Positions 1 through 9,090 are shown, counted from the stretch's first letter. The stretch: 64,000 nt of DNA from Rhodobacteraceae bacterium LMO-JJ12 (GCA_021555075.1 JAKGBX010000004.1:1-64000); one strand, 5' to 3'. Program-made: numbers and translations. The notes: generated by a model from the sequence alone, not told the origin.

Positions 1-16
1 GGGGGGGGGCTGTCGG

Positions 17-61
17 GGGGGCGCTGCCCCCGCACCCCCGGGATATTTTTGGCAAGATGAA
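17..61. repeat. GC palindrome plus GATATTTT-type intergenic motif, copy 1
   Basis: Bases 17-22 (GGGGGC) and 26-31 (GCCCCC) form a short GC-rich stem. Bases 42-61 hold a 20-base motif that recurs at 12132-12151 (19 of 20 identical) and, more loosely, at 592-611 within the 30 kb block (30592-30611). All three copies lie just downstream of the stop codon of a minus-strand gene, in the same orientation relative to that gene; here the gene is alkB. No T-tract follows the stem on the minus strand, so it is not a classical intrinsic terminator. Confidence 0.5.
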
Positions 62-92
62 TATAGGACGACTGGGTGGGCGCGCGGGTTGC

Positions 93-1226
93 TCAGCGCG
101 GCATTGGGTTTTGCGCCTTGTTGTAGGGTTTCCAGTCGGTGATTTCGGGGTAATACATGGCGCGCCATTTCTTGACCCGCGGGTTCATGATGCGGCGCCA
201 GAGCGGCGGGACCATCGCCGCCATGGTCATGACCGGATAGCCGTAGGGCAGCTGGGGCGCTTGGGCGTCGGTGTAGTTTTGCAGCAAGGGAAAGCGGCGG
301 TTGGGTTTATAGTGGTGATTGGAATGGCGCTGGAGGTTGATCAGCAGCCAGTTTGAGGCTTTGTGAGCGGCGTTCCAGCTGTGATGTGGCATGACGTGTT
401 CGTATTTGCCGTCGCCGAGGTGTTTTCGGGTAAGGCCGTAGTGTTCGACGTAATTAACCAGTTCAAGTTGCCAGATTGCGACGCCGGCCTGAAAGATGAA
501 GAGGAGCAGACCGAGCCAGCCTGCGAGCAGGAAGGCGAGCGCGAGCATGATGAGTTGAAGCGCCCAATAGCGCCAGAACGGGTTTGAGGGATCGCTCCAG
601 TCGCGGTCTGCCTTGGCGAGTTTTTCGCGCTCGGCGCGGAACGCGGATTTGAGCGATGAAATTAGAACGCGGGGGTAGAAACGATGAAACCCTTCGTTGT
701 AGCGCGCTGTTACTGGATCGCGCGGCGTGCCGACATAGCGGTGGTGCACCAGGAGGTGCTCGGAGCGGAAATGTGAATAGAGCACCATGGCGAGCAGGAG
801 GTCGCCGAGCCAGCGTTCAGCGCGGCTTTTTTGGTGCATGAGTTCGTGGGAATAGTTGATTCCGACTGTGCCGGTGATGACGCCGACGCCGAAGAACAGG
901 CCTATTTTCTCAAGGGCTGAGAGATGGTCGGTGTGGCCAGCATACCAGATCAGGCCGAAGAGCGTGAGAAATTGCAACGGCACCCAGAGCGTGGTGATTG
1001 CCTTGTAGAGCGTGAGGTCATCGTCGTCTGTTTCGAGGTCGGCGTTTTCGAGGTTGAGGCCGAGCACCGCGTCGAGTGCAGAGAAGAGATACCAGGTGAC
1101 AACCGGCAGGAGCAGCACATACCAGCCACCCAGGATAGCGCCGAGCCAGGCGATGGGAATGAGCAGCAGCGAGAGCCAGAACGGCAGGGCGTTTTGCGGG
1201 CGGGCAAGCTCTTGGGCGGTGATCAT
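93..1226 (-). CDS. alkB: Alkane 1-monooxygenase (AlkB-type membrane di-iron hydroxylase)
   Basis: Integral-membrane non-haem di-iron enzyme expected to hydroxylate the terminal carbon of medium-chain alkanes using electrons from rubredoxin. The 377-aa product shows the family's histidine boxes: HELMH (residues 127-131), HLLVHH (157-162) and LQRHSNHH (298-305), plus the AlkB signature NYVEHYG (258-264). Hydrophobic segments lie near residues 15-55, 80-95, 105-125 and 222-250. The ATG at 1226 has a GGAG ribosome site 8 bases upstream. It sits 24 bases behind mutY on the same strand, so the two may be co-transcribed. No rubredoxin or rubredoxin reductase is encoded nearby, so electron transfer must come from elsewhere. 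Substrate range cannot be read from sequence; a related xylene or ether hydroxylase is possible but the NYVEHYG motif favours AlkB proper. Confidence 0.9.
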   Translation of the reverse strand: MITAQELARPQNALPFWLSLLLIPIAWLGAILGGWYVLLLPVVTWYLFSALDAVLGLNLENADLETDDDDLTLYKAITTLWVPLQFLTLFGLIWYAGHTDHLSALEKIGLFFGVGVITGTVGINYSHELMHQKSRAERWLGDLLLAMVLYSHFRSEHLLVHHRYVGTPRDPVTARYNEGFHRFYPRVLISSLKSAFRAEREKLAKADRDWSDPSNPFWRYWALQLIMLALAFLLAGWLGLLLFIFQAGVAIWQLELVNYVEHYGLTRKHLGDGKYEHVMPHHSWNAAHKASNWLLINLQRHSNHHYKPNRRFPLLQNYTDAQAPQLPYGYPVMTMAAMVPPLWRRIMNPRVKKWRAMYYPEITDWKPYNKAQNPMPR

Positions 1227-1250
1227 CGGGTTGCTCCGGTACAGGTGTTC

Positions 1251-2315
1251 TTAGGCGTTTGGCGAAGATAGGGCGTCTTTGGCGAGATCATAGACCTTTC
1301 GCATCACGGTGGGCAGGTCTGAGGGGCGAAATTCGTTGTTTGTGAGGAAGGTGCCGGTATCGGGTGCCGTGTCTTGCGGCAGGATGGCGACACGGATGGC
1401 AAGACGCAGATGGAAGTGTGTGAAGGTGTGGCGGGCTTCGGCGTTGATTTCCTGCCAGTCGGCTTTAAGGGGGGGCAGATCGTCGGCTGTGTCGCCCCAT
1501 GGTCCGCCGGGCCAGCCGAGCATACCTCCAAGCAGGCCGCGATCGGGGCGGCGCTCAAGCAGCCACGCGCCATCGGCGCGGCGCGCGACATAGGCGATGC
1601 CGAGGCGTGTGGGTTTGGGTTTTTTCGGGGTCTTGCGCGGTAGGGTCGCGGCGGTGCCATTGGTGCGGGCAAGGCAGTGTGGCGACCATGGGCAGATACC
1701 GCAGGCCGGGCTTTTTGGCGTGCAGATGGTGGCGCCGAGATCCATCACGGCCTGAGCATAATCGCCGGGACGATTTTTCGGCGTGAGCGCGGCGGCCAGC
1801 GCCGTGAGGTCGGGTTTGGCGGCGGGCAGGGGCGTTTGCACGTCATAAAGTCGCGCAATGACGCGCTCGACATTGCCATCGACTACGGTTTCGGGGCGAT
1901 CAAAGGCGATGGCGGCGATGGCGGCGGCGGTATAGGGGCCGATGCCGGGGAGCTTGAGCAATTCGTCGCGTGTGTTGGGGAACGCGCCGAGCGCAGTGAC
2001 GGCGCGGGCGCATTTCAAGAGGTTACGGGCGCGGGCGTAATAGCCAAGGCCGGCCCATTCGGCCATGACATCTTCGTCGCGCGCCGCGGCCAGCGTGCCC
2101 ACCGTGGGCCAGAGGGTCATGAAGCGTTGGAAATAGCTTTTGACGGCGGCGACGGTGGTTTGTTGCAACATCACCTCGGAAAGCCAGATCGCATAAGGAT
2201 CGGGGCGCAGACCGCGCGCATGATCAGCCGGGCTTATCCGCCAAGGCAGGGTGCGGGCGTGGGCGTCATACCAGCTTAGAAGCTCGGCTGTCTTGTCTGG
2301 TGGCGTGTCACGCAT
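1251..2315 (-). CDS. mutY: A/G-specific adenine DNA glycosylase MutY
   Basis: Base-excision repair enzyme that removes adenine mispaired with 8-oxoguanine. In the 354-aa product, residues 45-54 (LSEVMLQQTT) carry the catalytic Glu47; the helix-hairpin-helix (LPGIGPYTAAAI, about 122-133) is followed by catalytic Asp146. The [4Fe-4S] cluster cysteines C198-x6-C205-x2-C208-x5-C214 are all present. The C-terminal third is a NUDIX-like domain for recognising 8-oxoG. It is divergent from dciA, with 81 bases between the starts, and alkB follows 24 bases downstream. Length and motif order are normal for the family. Confidence 0.95.
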   Translation of the reverse strand: MRDTPPDKTAELLSWYDAHARTLPWRISPADHARGLRPDPYAIWLSEVMLQQTTVAAVKSYFQRFMTLWPTVGTLAAARDEDVMAEWAGLGYYARARNLLKCARAVTALGAFPNTRDELLKLPGIGPYTAAAIAAIAFDRPETVVDGNVERVIARLYDVQTPLPAAKPDLTALAAALTPKNRPGDYAQAVMDLGATICTPKSPACGICPWSPHCLARTNGTAATLPRKTPKKPKPTRLGIAYVARRADGAWLLERRPDRGLLGGMLGWPGGPWGDTADDLPPLKADWQEINAEARHTFTHFHLRLAIRVAILPQDTAPDTGTFLTNNEFRPSDLPTVMRKVYDLAKDALSSPNA

Positions 2316-2396
2316 GTGTTATCCCTTCTTGCGGGGTTTTCCCTGTTCGCGGTGCCTTCCTGCCACTAAACTGGGAAGGAACCAAGGGAGGGGTGC

Positions 2397-2939
2397 ATGG
2401 CGCCGCGCGCGGGTATGAAAGCGAAAGGCAGGGGCAAGGGGTTTGCCCGTGCGTCTGTCTTGCTGAGCGGACAGATCCGCAAGGCCGGGGAGACGCGGGG
2501 TTTTGCCGTGACCCGGCTTTTGACCCATTGGGTTGAAATCGTGGGCGAAGAAACGTCAGCGATGTCGCGCCCTGTCGAGATTTCCTATGGGCGTGGTGGC
2601 TTTGGTGCGACCTTGACGCTGCTGACCACGGGGGCCAATGCGCCGCTTTTGGAAATGCAAAAGGAAAAACTGCGCGAGCGGGTCAATACGGTCTATGGCT
2701 ATAACGCCATCTCAAGGGTGAGGATCACCCAGACCCACGCCACGGGCTTTGCCGAGGGCCAAGCCAACTTTGAGCATCGCGCGCCCAAAAACTCCGAAAA
2801 AGCACCTGATCCGGTTATAAAACGCCGCGTGGCGGATGTCGCGGCACCTGTGGGTGACGACGGCTTGCGCGCGGCGCTTGAAGCTTTGGGTCAAAACGTT
2901 CTATCCAGATCGAAACGCCAGAAAGGGCCTATTGAATGA
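2397..2939 (+). CDS. DciA-like DUF721 protein
   Basis: A 180-aa member of the DUF721 family, which includes DciA, the ancestral loader of the replicative helicase DnaB. The N-terminal two-thirds (about residues 15-115) contains the family core: an N-terminal helix followed by WVEIVGEE and a strand-rich part that includes a LEMQKEKLRERVN helix. The C-terminal 60 residues are charged and look disordered. A purine-rich GGGAGG site precedes the ATG. The stop codon overlaps the next start (ATGA), so translation is coupled to the DsbA-like gene. I infer the helicase-loader role from family membership; alphaproteobacterial members of this length are less well studied than the short gammaproteobacterial ones. 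Confidence 0.75.
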   Translation: MAPRAGMKAKGRGKGFARASVLLSGQIRKAGETRGFAVTRLLTHWVEIVGEETSAMSRPVEISYGRGGFGATLTLLTTGANAPLLEMQKEKLRERVNTVYGYNAISRVRITQTHATGFAEGQANFEHRAPKNSEKAPDPVIKRRVADVAAPVGDDGLRAALEALGQNVLSRSKRQKGPIE

Positions 2940-3625
2940 TCATGAAACACCTTACATTGCCTGCCGTCGCGCTGATCGTCCTTGCCAGTGGGGCCGCGGT
3001 TGTCCTCGGCACGGGGAAAAGTGTGGCTGAGAGCCATGCTGCTTCGGATACCGCTGCGGCGTCACAAAATGGTGACACGATGGAAAAAGCGGCGGAAGCT
3101 GGCGAGATTGTCGAGATGGTCATGGGAGCCGAGGATGCGCCCGTGACGGTGATCGAATATGCGTCGTTCACCTGTCCGCATTGCGCCAATTTTCACATGA
3201 ATCAGGGTAAACAGCTGAAGTCGGAATATATCGACACCGGCAAGGTGCGCTTTATCTACCGCGATGTCTATTTTGATCGGGTCGGGCTCTGGGCGGCAAT
3301 GCTGGCGCGTTGTGAAAGTGACCGCTTCTTTGGCATTACCGATATGCTCTACTCCAAGCAGTCTGAATGGCTGGCGTCGAGCGATCCCGTGGTTTTGGCG
3401 GGCAGTCTGCGCAAGATGGGCAAGATTGCGGGCCTGAGCGAAGAGCGGGTTGATGCCTGCATGCAGGATGCTGACAAGGCCAAGGCTCTGGTTGATTGGT
3501 TTGAGACGAACGCCGAGGCTGACAATATCGAGGCTACGCCGACCGTGCTTGTGGATGGTGTCAAGCTTGACGGGAATTCATGGAACGCCATCAAGGAAGC
3601 GATCGACGCGAAGCTGGAGGGCTGA
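2936..3625 (+). CDS. DsbA-family thiol:disulfide oxidoreductase
   Basis: Exported thioredoxin-fold protein of 229 aa. An N-terminal hydrophobic segment (about residues 5-26) acts as a signal peptide or anchor and is followed by an Ala/Ser-rich linker. The active site is Cys80-Pro-His-Cys83 in FTCPHCANF, the DsbA-type dipeptide, and a cis-Pro loop (ATPTVLVDG, near residue 202) is present. It is likely to oxidise or isomerise disulfides in the periplasm; some relatives act as DsbG- or BdbD-like proteins. It overlaps the upstream DUF721 gene by 4 bases and is directly followed by the CoA-transferase gene. An alternative start 6 bases downstream cannot be excluded. Confidence 0.85.
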   Translation: MIMKHLTLPAVALIVLASGAAVVLGTGKSVAESHAASDTAAASQNGDTMEKAAEAGEIVEMVMGAEDAPVTVIEYASFTCPHCANFHMNQGKQLKSEYIDTGKVRFIYRDVYFDRVGLWAAMLARCESDRFFGITDMLYSKQSEWLASSDPVVLAGSLRKMGKIAGLSEERVDACMQDADKAKALVDWFETNAEADNIEATPTVLVDGVKLDGNSWNAIKEAIDAKLEG

Positions 3626-4741
3626 ATGTCGGCGCCACTTGAGGGTTTGAAGGTTGTTGAGTTGGCGCGGATTCTGGCTGGCCCCTGGGCTGGTCAGACG
3701 CTGGCCGATCTGGGCGCGGATGTGATCAAGGTGGAGGCTCCGCAGGGCGATGATACGCGCCAGTGGGGTCCGCCTTTTGTTGAGCGCGAGGGCGACCGGA
3801 CGGCGGCCTATTTTCATTCGTGCAATCGCGGCAAAGGCTCGATCACGGTGGATTTCCGTGAGGAAAGCGATTTGGAACGGCTTAGGGCGCTGATTGCTGA
3901 TGCCGACATCCTGATCGAGAATTTCAAAGTCGGGGGCTTGAAGAAATACGGGCTGGATTTTGAGAGCCTATCTGCGCTCAATCCGCGTTTGATCTATTGC
4001 TCGATCACCGGGTTCGGGCAGACGGGGCCTTATGCGCATCGCGCCGGGTATGATTATATCATTCAGGGTATGTCTGGGTTGATGTCGATTACGGGCGAAC
4101 CCGATGGCCAGCCACAGCGTGTTGGCGTGGCGGTGACGGATATTTTCACCGGGGTTTATTCGGTCTCGGGCGTGTTGGCGGCGCTTTATCAGCGCGAGCG
4201 TACGGGGCGGGGGCAGCAAGTTGATATGGCGCTTTTGGATGTTGCGGTTTCGGTGACGGCCAATCAGGCGATGAATTATCTGACCACCGGCACACCGCCG
4301 GGGCGGACCGGGAATTATCATCCCAATTTGACGCCCTATCAGGTGTTTGATTGTGCGGACGGGCATATCATCATCGCAACGGGAAATGACGCGCAATATC
4401 AGCGGCTTTGCGGATTGTTGGGACTGGCTTGGATGGCGGAGGACGTGAAGTTTCTCAAGAATGCCGACCGGGTAGCGAACCGGCCTGAGATGATTGATCT
4501 GTTGATGGGCGAGACGGTGAAACGCACCAAGGCCGAGCTTTTGGCGGGGTGCGAAGCCGAGGGGATTCCCGCCGGGCCGATCAACGATATGGCCGAGGTG
4601 TTTGCCGACCCGCAAGTGCAGGCGCGCGGTATGCAGATCGAATTGGACGGCGTGCCGGGTGTGCGTGCGCCGTTTCGGTTTAGCGAGGCAGAATTGAAGC
4701 TGAAACGGGCCAGCCCGAAGTTGGGGCAGGACGACGGCTGA
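3626..4741 (+). CDS. CaiB/BaiF (family III) CoA-transferase
   Basis: Cytoplasmic enzyme of 371 aa that moves CoA between carboxylic acids. Family marks include the N-terminal LEGLKVVELARILAGPWAGQ block (quoted in part), LADLGADVIKVEAPQGDDTR, FHSCNRGKGSI, and a QVDMALLDV segment that holds the likely acyl-anhydride-forming Asp. The C-terminus stops soon after SPKLG, where many relatives continue for another 10-20 residues, so the tail is a little short. The start codon directly follows the DsbA-like stop codon, with GGAGG upstream. A strong terminator follows, so this is the last gene of the dciA-like operon. The substrate cannot be predicted; the genes upstream give no hint. Confidence 0.85.
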   Translation: MSAPLEGLKVVELARILAGPWAGQTLADLGADVIKVEAPQGDDTRQWGPPFVEREGDRTAAYFHSCNRGKGSITVDFREESDLERLRALIADADILIENFKVGGLKKYGLDFESLSALNPRLIYCSITGFGQTGPYAHRAGYDYIIQGMSGLMSITGEPDGQPQRVGVAVTDIFTGVYSVSGVLAALYQRERTGRGQQVDMALLDVAVSVTANQAMNYLTTGTPPGRTGNYHPNLTPYQVFDCADGHIIIATGNDAQYQRLCGLLGLAWMAEDVKFLKNADRVANRPEMIDLLMGETVKRTKAELLAGCEAEGIPAGPINDMAEVFADPQVQARGMQIELDGVPGVRAPFRFSEAELKLKRASPKLGQDDG

Positions 4742-4756
4742 GCAATAGGTTGACGG

Positions 4757-4790
4757 TGGCCCCGCAGCAATGCCGGGCCATTGTCTTTTT
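4757..4790 (+). terminator. Rho-independent terminator after the CoA-transferase gene
   Basis: Stem TGGCCC (4757-4762) pairs with GGGCCA (4775-4780), with an inner GCA/TGC pair around the loop GCAA and one C-C mismatch. The run TTGTCTTTTT follows at 4781-4790. It ends the plus-strand operon and overlaps the last bases of the convergent aldolase gene. Confidence 0.8.
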
Positions 4791-5568
4791 AATCTTTCAG
4801 GCGGTCGTGCCACTTGCTGCTTAGCGCGCGTGCGGTGTTGACCAAAAGCACAACGTCCATGCCCACGGCAAGGAATTGTGCGCCCCATTTGAGATAGTCC
4901 TGTGCGACCTCATCTTTGAAGGCGAGGATGCCGGCGGATTTGTCGGAGGCGGCGATTTTGCCAAGGCCTGTGCGGATCGCCTCGACCACGTCCGGGTGCG
5001 TGGGATTGCCGGGGTGGCCCATGTCGGCGGAAAGGTCGGCGGGGCCGATAAAGACTCCATCGACGCCTTCAACGTTGAGGATTCCGTCGAGGTTTTCCAT
5101 GCCCTTGGCGGTTTCAACCTGCACAAGCAGGCAAACCTGTTCATTGGCGGTGGTAACGTAATCGGGGATGCCCGAGAAGCCGGTGGCGCGCGCGCCAGCG
5201 CCACCCATGCCGCGAATGCCATCGGGTGGGTAACGCATGGCGCGGGCCAGATGCGCGGCTTGCTCGGCGGTTTCGACAAGTGGGACGAGGACCGTCTGAC
5301 AGCCCGCATCAAGCACCTGTTTGATCAGCCATTCATTGCCGATGGGCAGGCGCACCACGGCTTCGGTTTCGGTGTGTTTCAAGGCATGAATTTGCGCCGA
5401 GATGGTTTGCAGATCGTTGGGCGCGTGTTCGCCGTCGATCACCAACCAGTCAAAGCCTGTGGTACCCATGATTTCGGCGGCGTAGCCATCGGCGAAAGCG
5501 GCCCAGCAGCCGATCTGGACCTTGTCTTCGTTCAAGGCCTGTTTGAAGCGGTTGATGGGGGCGGGCAT
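4789..5568 (-). CDS. HpcH/HpaI-family aldolase
   Basis: Class II, metal-dependent pyruvate aldolase of the 2,4-dihydroxyhept-2-enedioate / 4-hydroxy-2-oxovalerate type, 259 aa. Conserved residues visible: His48 in IDGEHAPND (general base), Arg73 in VVRLP (binds the pyruvate enolate), Glu152 in VQVETAKG and Asp178 in GPADLSAD (metal ligands). It starts 3 bases after the stop codon of the PLP decarboxylase gene, so both form one operon. Enzymes of this family cleave or make many 4-hydroxy-2-oxo acids, and the true substrate is not clear from the sequence. The pairing with an aromatic-type amino acid decarboxylase could reflect aromatic amine or acid degradation, but that is an inference. Confidence 0.85.
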   Translation of the reverse strand: MPAPINRFKQALNEDKVQIGCWAAFADGYAAEIMGTTGFDWLVIDGEHAPNDLQTISAQIHALKHTETEAVVRLPIGNEWLIKQVLDAGCQTVLVPLVETAEQAAHLARAMRYPPDGIRGMGGAGARATGFSGIPDYVTTANEQVCLLVQVETAKGMENLDGILNVEGVDGVFIGPADLSADMGHPGNPTHPDVVEAIRTGLGKIAASDKSAGILAFKDEVAQDYLKWGAQFLAVGMDVVLLVNTARALSSKWHDRLKD

Positions 5569-5571
5569 GGC

Positions 5572-6987
5572 TTACTCCTTGAGGCTTGCTGCGATCTCGA
5601 GGATCACGTTGTGGGCGGTGTTTATGTCGACTTCGGTAGCGTTGAATTGCCCCGCGGTGAAGCGGATCACGAATTTGTCTTGCGTGCGGGTTTGGGTGAG
5701 ATAGATGCGGCCATCGTCGTTGATCGCATTGATCAGGCGAAGGTTCAGATCATCAAGGTCTCGCGCACCTTTGGGGGCGAAGCGGAAAGTAAAGAGCGCG
5801 AGAACCGGATCGGTAATGATTTCGAAATCGGGGTTGGCGCGGAGTTTTTCTGCGAGGCCGTGCGTCCAGTTTACGTGGTTGCGCAGCATTTCACGCAGAC
5901 CATCGAGGCCATAGGCGCGGATCAGGAACCAGAGTTTCAGCGCGCGGAACCGGCGGCCAAGCGGGATCGACCATTCGGAATAATTGATGACGCCGTCTGC
6001 GCCGTGGGTCTTGAGGTATTCGGGCTGAATCGCCAGCGTGCGGGTGAGATCTTCAGGCGAGCGGATGAAATGGGCCGAAAGGTCAAACTGCGTGCCGAGC
6101 CATTTATGCGGATTGAGTACGACACTGTCGGCGCGCCCGACCCCGGTCCAAAGCTCGCGATATTCGGGGCAGATCATGGCGGAGCCAGCCCAGGCAGCAT
6201 CGACATGGGTAAAGATGCCATGGGCTTCGGCGACATCCATCACGGCGGCGATATCATCGCAAGCCCCGGTGCCGGTGCCGCCGGTGCAGGCGATGATGCC
6301 AGCCGGGATGTGCCCGGCGGCGATATCACGTTCGATAGCGTCGTTGAGGGCGCGTGGATCCATTCCGCGCAGGGGGCCTTGGGTGGGGATGCGCACAAGG
6401 TTGGCCGCACCGATGCCGGATATCCAGATGGCGCGATCGATCGAGGTGTGGACCTCGGCGCTGGCATAGACGCGCAGGGTTTTCTGACCCGGCAGGCCGG
6501 ATTTGTTGCCGTCCCAATCTAGCGCGCGTTCGCGCATGGTCAGCACGGCGGCGAGTGTGGCCGAGGAGGCGCTGTCTTGAATGACGCCGTGGAAGGCTTG
6601 CGGAAGGCCGAGCGCTTGACGCAGCCAATCCATCATGCGGGTTTCCATTTCGGTCGCGGCCGGGGAGGTCTGCCAGAGCATGCATTGCGCGGCGGTGGCG
6701 GCGATCAGATTGTCGGCCAGCACGGCGGCGGGAGAGGCGTTGGAGGGAAAATAGGCAAAGAAGCGCGGGTGCTGCCAATGGGTCATGCCGGGCATCACGA
6801 TGGATTCGAAATCGGCAATGATGTCTTCGATGGGCTGGGGCGCGTCGGGGGGCGACGCGGGCAGTTGTGCGGCGATCTCGCCCGGTTTGGTCCGGGCTCG
6901 CACGGGCCGGTCGCGCAATGTGGCGTGATAATTTGCCGCCCAGTCGGCGGCCCATTTACCCCATTTCGGGAATTCGCTCCAGCGCAT
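5572..6987 (-). CDS. PLP-dependent group II decarboxylase (aromatic-L-amino-acid type)
   Basis: Cytoplasmic pyridoxal-phosphate decarboxylase of 471 aa. The PLP lysine is Lys295 in SVVLNPHKWLG, and the cofactor-nitrogen Asp is Asp263 in HVDAAWAGSA; a SSATLAA cofactor-binding segment lies near residue 140. This pattern matches aromatic-L-amino-acid, tyrosine or tryptophan decarboxylases rather than glutamate decarboxylase. An open frame extends 60 bases upstream, but the ATG at 6987 has a GGGAG site at the right distance and begins the usual conserved start of the fold. The aldolase gene follows after 3 bases. The amino acid substrate is not settled by sequence. Confidence 0.88.
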   Translation of the reverse strand: MRWSEFPKWGKWAADWAANYHATLRDRPVRARTKPGEIAAQLPASPPDAPQPIEDIIADFESIVMPGMTHWQHPRFFAYFPSNASPAAVLADNLIAATAAQCMLWQTSPAATEMETRMMDWLRQALGLPQAFHGVIQDSASSATLAAVLTMRERALDWDGNKSGLPGQKTLRVYASAEVHTSIDRAIWISGIGAANLVRIPTQGPLRGMDPRALNDAIERDIAAGHIPAGIIACTGGTGTGACDDIAAVMDVAEAHGIFTHVDAAWAGSAMICPEYRELWTGVGRADSVVLNPHKWLGTQFDLSAHFIRSPEDLTRTLAIQPEYLKTHGADGVINYSEWSIPLGRRFRALKLWFLIRAYGLDGLREMLRNHVNWTHGLAEKLRANPDFEIITDPVLALFTFRFAPKGARDLDDLNLRLINAINDDGRIYLTQTRTQDKFVIRFTAGQFNATEVDINTAHNVILEIAASLKE

Positions 6988-7069
6988 CGGTTGCTCCCAA
7001 GTTTTAGTTAATCTGTTAACGATATGGCATTTGATTGGTTGAGACAATAGGTGGGCGTTGGGTTGGGTG

Positions 7070-8962
7070 TTATGCGTCGGCCTGCTTTGAGGTGGCGCGG
7101 ATCTCGGCTATCGTCTCGGCCAGTTCAGCTTCCCACGGGACGAGGAGTTCGCGCACGCGGGCCACGTATTCTTCGTTTTCATGTGGCGGAACACCGGGTT
7201 TGTGGACGTCGGCCACGGCAATCATTGCACGACGGTCAGTTTCGTTGAAGGCATCAACCATGCGCTCGGCGGTGGTGGGGTCGATCCCCAAGGCTTCAAA
7301 TGCTGAGCGGCTCATTCTGAGTGTGCTGTCATAAGTCTCGCGAATGATGTCGCGACAGCCTGCCTGCCAGAGATCATAGACATGATCGCGGTCCATCGCG
7401 CGGGCGATGACATGCACCTTGGGATAGTTTGAAGTGACGTAGTGGGCCAGTTCGGTGATCTTTTCACGGTCATCAATGGCGATGACGAAAATGGCGGCCT
7501 CGCCAATGCCTGCGGCGTGCAGCAGATCGGGGCGGGTGGCGTCGCCGTAATAATGCTTCACCCCAAAGGCGGCCATGGCGTCGAGGCGGCGGGAGTTGAA
7601 ATCAATCACGGTGGTGGCGATGCCTGCGACGCGCATGATCCGGTCAAACAACCCTCCAACACGGCCCGCTCCGGCGATAAGGATCTTGGAGCCTTCGGGC
7701 ATATCGTCGGCTTCTCGGGTGGTTTCAACGCTGTAGCGCGGGACGAGAACGCGATCATAGAGGATGAAAAGTGCGGGCGTGAGCAACATCGAAAGTGCCA
7801 CCACCAAGAGCAGGCGGTCGGCCAGATCGGGAGGGATGACGCCATTGGCGACGGTGAAGGAGAGCAGCACAAAGCCGAATTCCCCGGCCTGTGCGAGGCC
7901 GAGGGCAAAGAGCCATTTGTCGGTGCCACGCAGCTTGAACACATAGGCGAGGATCAAAAGGACAAAGGTTTTGAGTGCCATAAGTCCGAGGGTCAGGCCG
8001 ACGATCAGCAGGAGGTGTTCGCCAAGAAGCGTGAAGTTGATGCCAGCGCCCACGGTCATGAAAAAGAGGCCGAGCAACAGGCCTTTGAATGGGTCGATAT
8101 CGCTTTCAAGTTCGTGACGGTAGGCCGAGTTGGCCAGAACCACGCCCGCAAGGAACGTGCCAAGCGCGGGAGAGAGGCCAACGAGGCTCATCAACAGGGC
8201 AATGCCGATGACGATCATCAGGGCAGCGGCGGTGAAGAGCTCGCGCAGGTTAGCGGCTGAGATAAAGCGGAAAATTGGCGAGGTGAGAAACGAGCCGCCG
8301 ATGACCACGGCGGCGATGGCCCCGAGCGTAACGAGAGCGGTCTGCCAACCGTTGAGGCCATCAACGAGGCTGAGACCCGGGCCGTGATCGCCCTCAGTAG
8401 CCGCTGCGGCGGCGTGATCTGCTACGGCCGTCGCGCTGTGCATCAGCTCGGGCAGGGCCAGAAGCGGGATGAAAGCGAGCATGGGAATGACGGCGATGTC
8501 CTGGGTCAGCAGGACCGAAAAGCTGGATTGTCCACCGTCGGATTTCATCAACCCTTTTTCATTAAGGGTTTGCAGCACGATAGCGGTGGAGGAGAGCGCA
8601 AAGACAAGACCGATGGCAAGTGCGACCGACCAGGGCTGGCCCAGTGCCATGGCGATGGCCATGACGGCGAGCGTGGTCAGGCCGACCTGACCTCCACCCA
8701 GACCCAGAAGGCGCATTCGCATGTCCCAGAGCAGTTTCGGTTCGAGTTCGAGGCCGACGAGAAACAGCATCATCACCACGCCGAATTCGGCGAAATGCTG
8801 AATCGAAACGATATCGACATTGAGCAGCACGAGAAGCGGCGAGATTACGATTCCGGCGATGAGATAGCCCAGCACCGAGCCCAGCCCGAGGCGCGAAGCG
8901 ATGGGAACCGACACTACCCCGGCGACGAGAAAGACGAAGGCGAGGAGGAGGAAATCGGTCAT
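7070..8962 (-). CDS. Kef-type CPA2 cation:proton antiporter
   Basis: Inner-membrane monovalent cation/proton antiporter of 630 aa. About residues 1-400 form a 12-13 helix Na+/H+ exchanger domain, with the family's GLELEPKLLWDMR and LGTFLAGVVLANS segments. Residues about 425-540 form a TrkA-N/RCK nucleotide-binding domain (ILIAGAGRVGG, then VIDFNSRRLD). The C-terminal tail is charged. RCK domains gate such proteins by NAD(H) or glutathione adducts; KefB/KefC use them to release K+ during electrophile stress. No KefF/KefG-like ancillary oxidoreductase is adjacent, so calling it KefB or KefC would be too specific. It is a single gene, separated from the upstream DUF2783 operon by a terminator. 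Confidence 0.9.
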   Translation of the reverse strand: MTDFLLLAFVFLVAGVVSVPIASRLGLGSVLGYLIAGIVISPLLVLLNVDIVSIQHFAEFGVVMMLFLVGLELEPKLLWDMRMRLLGLGGGQVGLTTLAVMAIAMALGQPWSVALAIGLVFALSSTAIVLQTLNEKGLMKSDGGQSSFSVLLTQDIAVIPMLAFIPLLALPELMHSATAVADHAAAAATEGDHGPGLSLVDGLNGWQTALVTLGAIAAVVIGGSFLTSPIFRFISAANLRELFTAAALMIVIGIALLMSLVGLSPALGTFLAGVVLANSAYRHELESDIDPFKGLLLGLFFMTVGAGINFTLLGEHLLLIVGLTLGLMALKTFVLLILAYVFKLRGTDKWLFALGLAQAGEFGFVLLSFTVANGVIPPDLADRLLLVVALSMLLTPALFILYDRVLVPRYSVETTREADDMPEGSKILIAGAGRVGGLFDRIMRVAGIATTVIDFNSRRLDAMAAFGVKHYYGDATRPDLLHAAGIGEAAIFVIAIDDREKITELAHYVTSNYPKVHVIARAMDRDHVYDLWQAGCRDIIRETYDSTLRMSRSAFEALGIDPTTAERMVDAFNETDRRAMIAVADVHKPGVPPHENEEYVARVRELLVPWEAELAETIAEIRATSKQADA

Positions 8963-9090
8963 GGATACCTGCCGGGTTGCCGCAGCAAAGAGCCAGCGGG
9001 TGTTGCGTGTTAATGATCAGTGAAGCGTGGAATGCGGCGCGTGGCAAGGGTGCAAGGTATGGGATGAAGATGCGATGGCGGCGCAGATCG

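Noticed and set aside
4876-6522. 548-codon open frame on the plus strand
   Set aside because: It lies antisense to the HpaI aldolase and PLP decarboxylase genes, whose catalytic residues are intact. The product is low-complexity Gly/Ala/Asp without family features, as expected for an antisense frame in GC-rich DNA.
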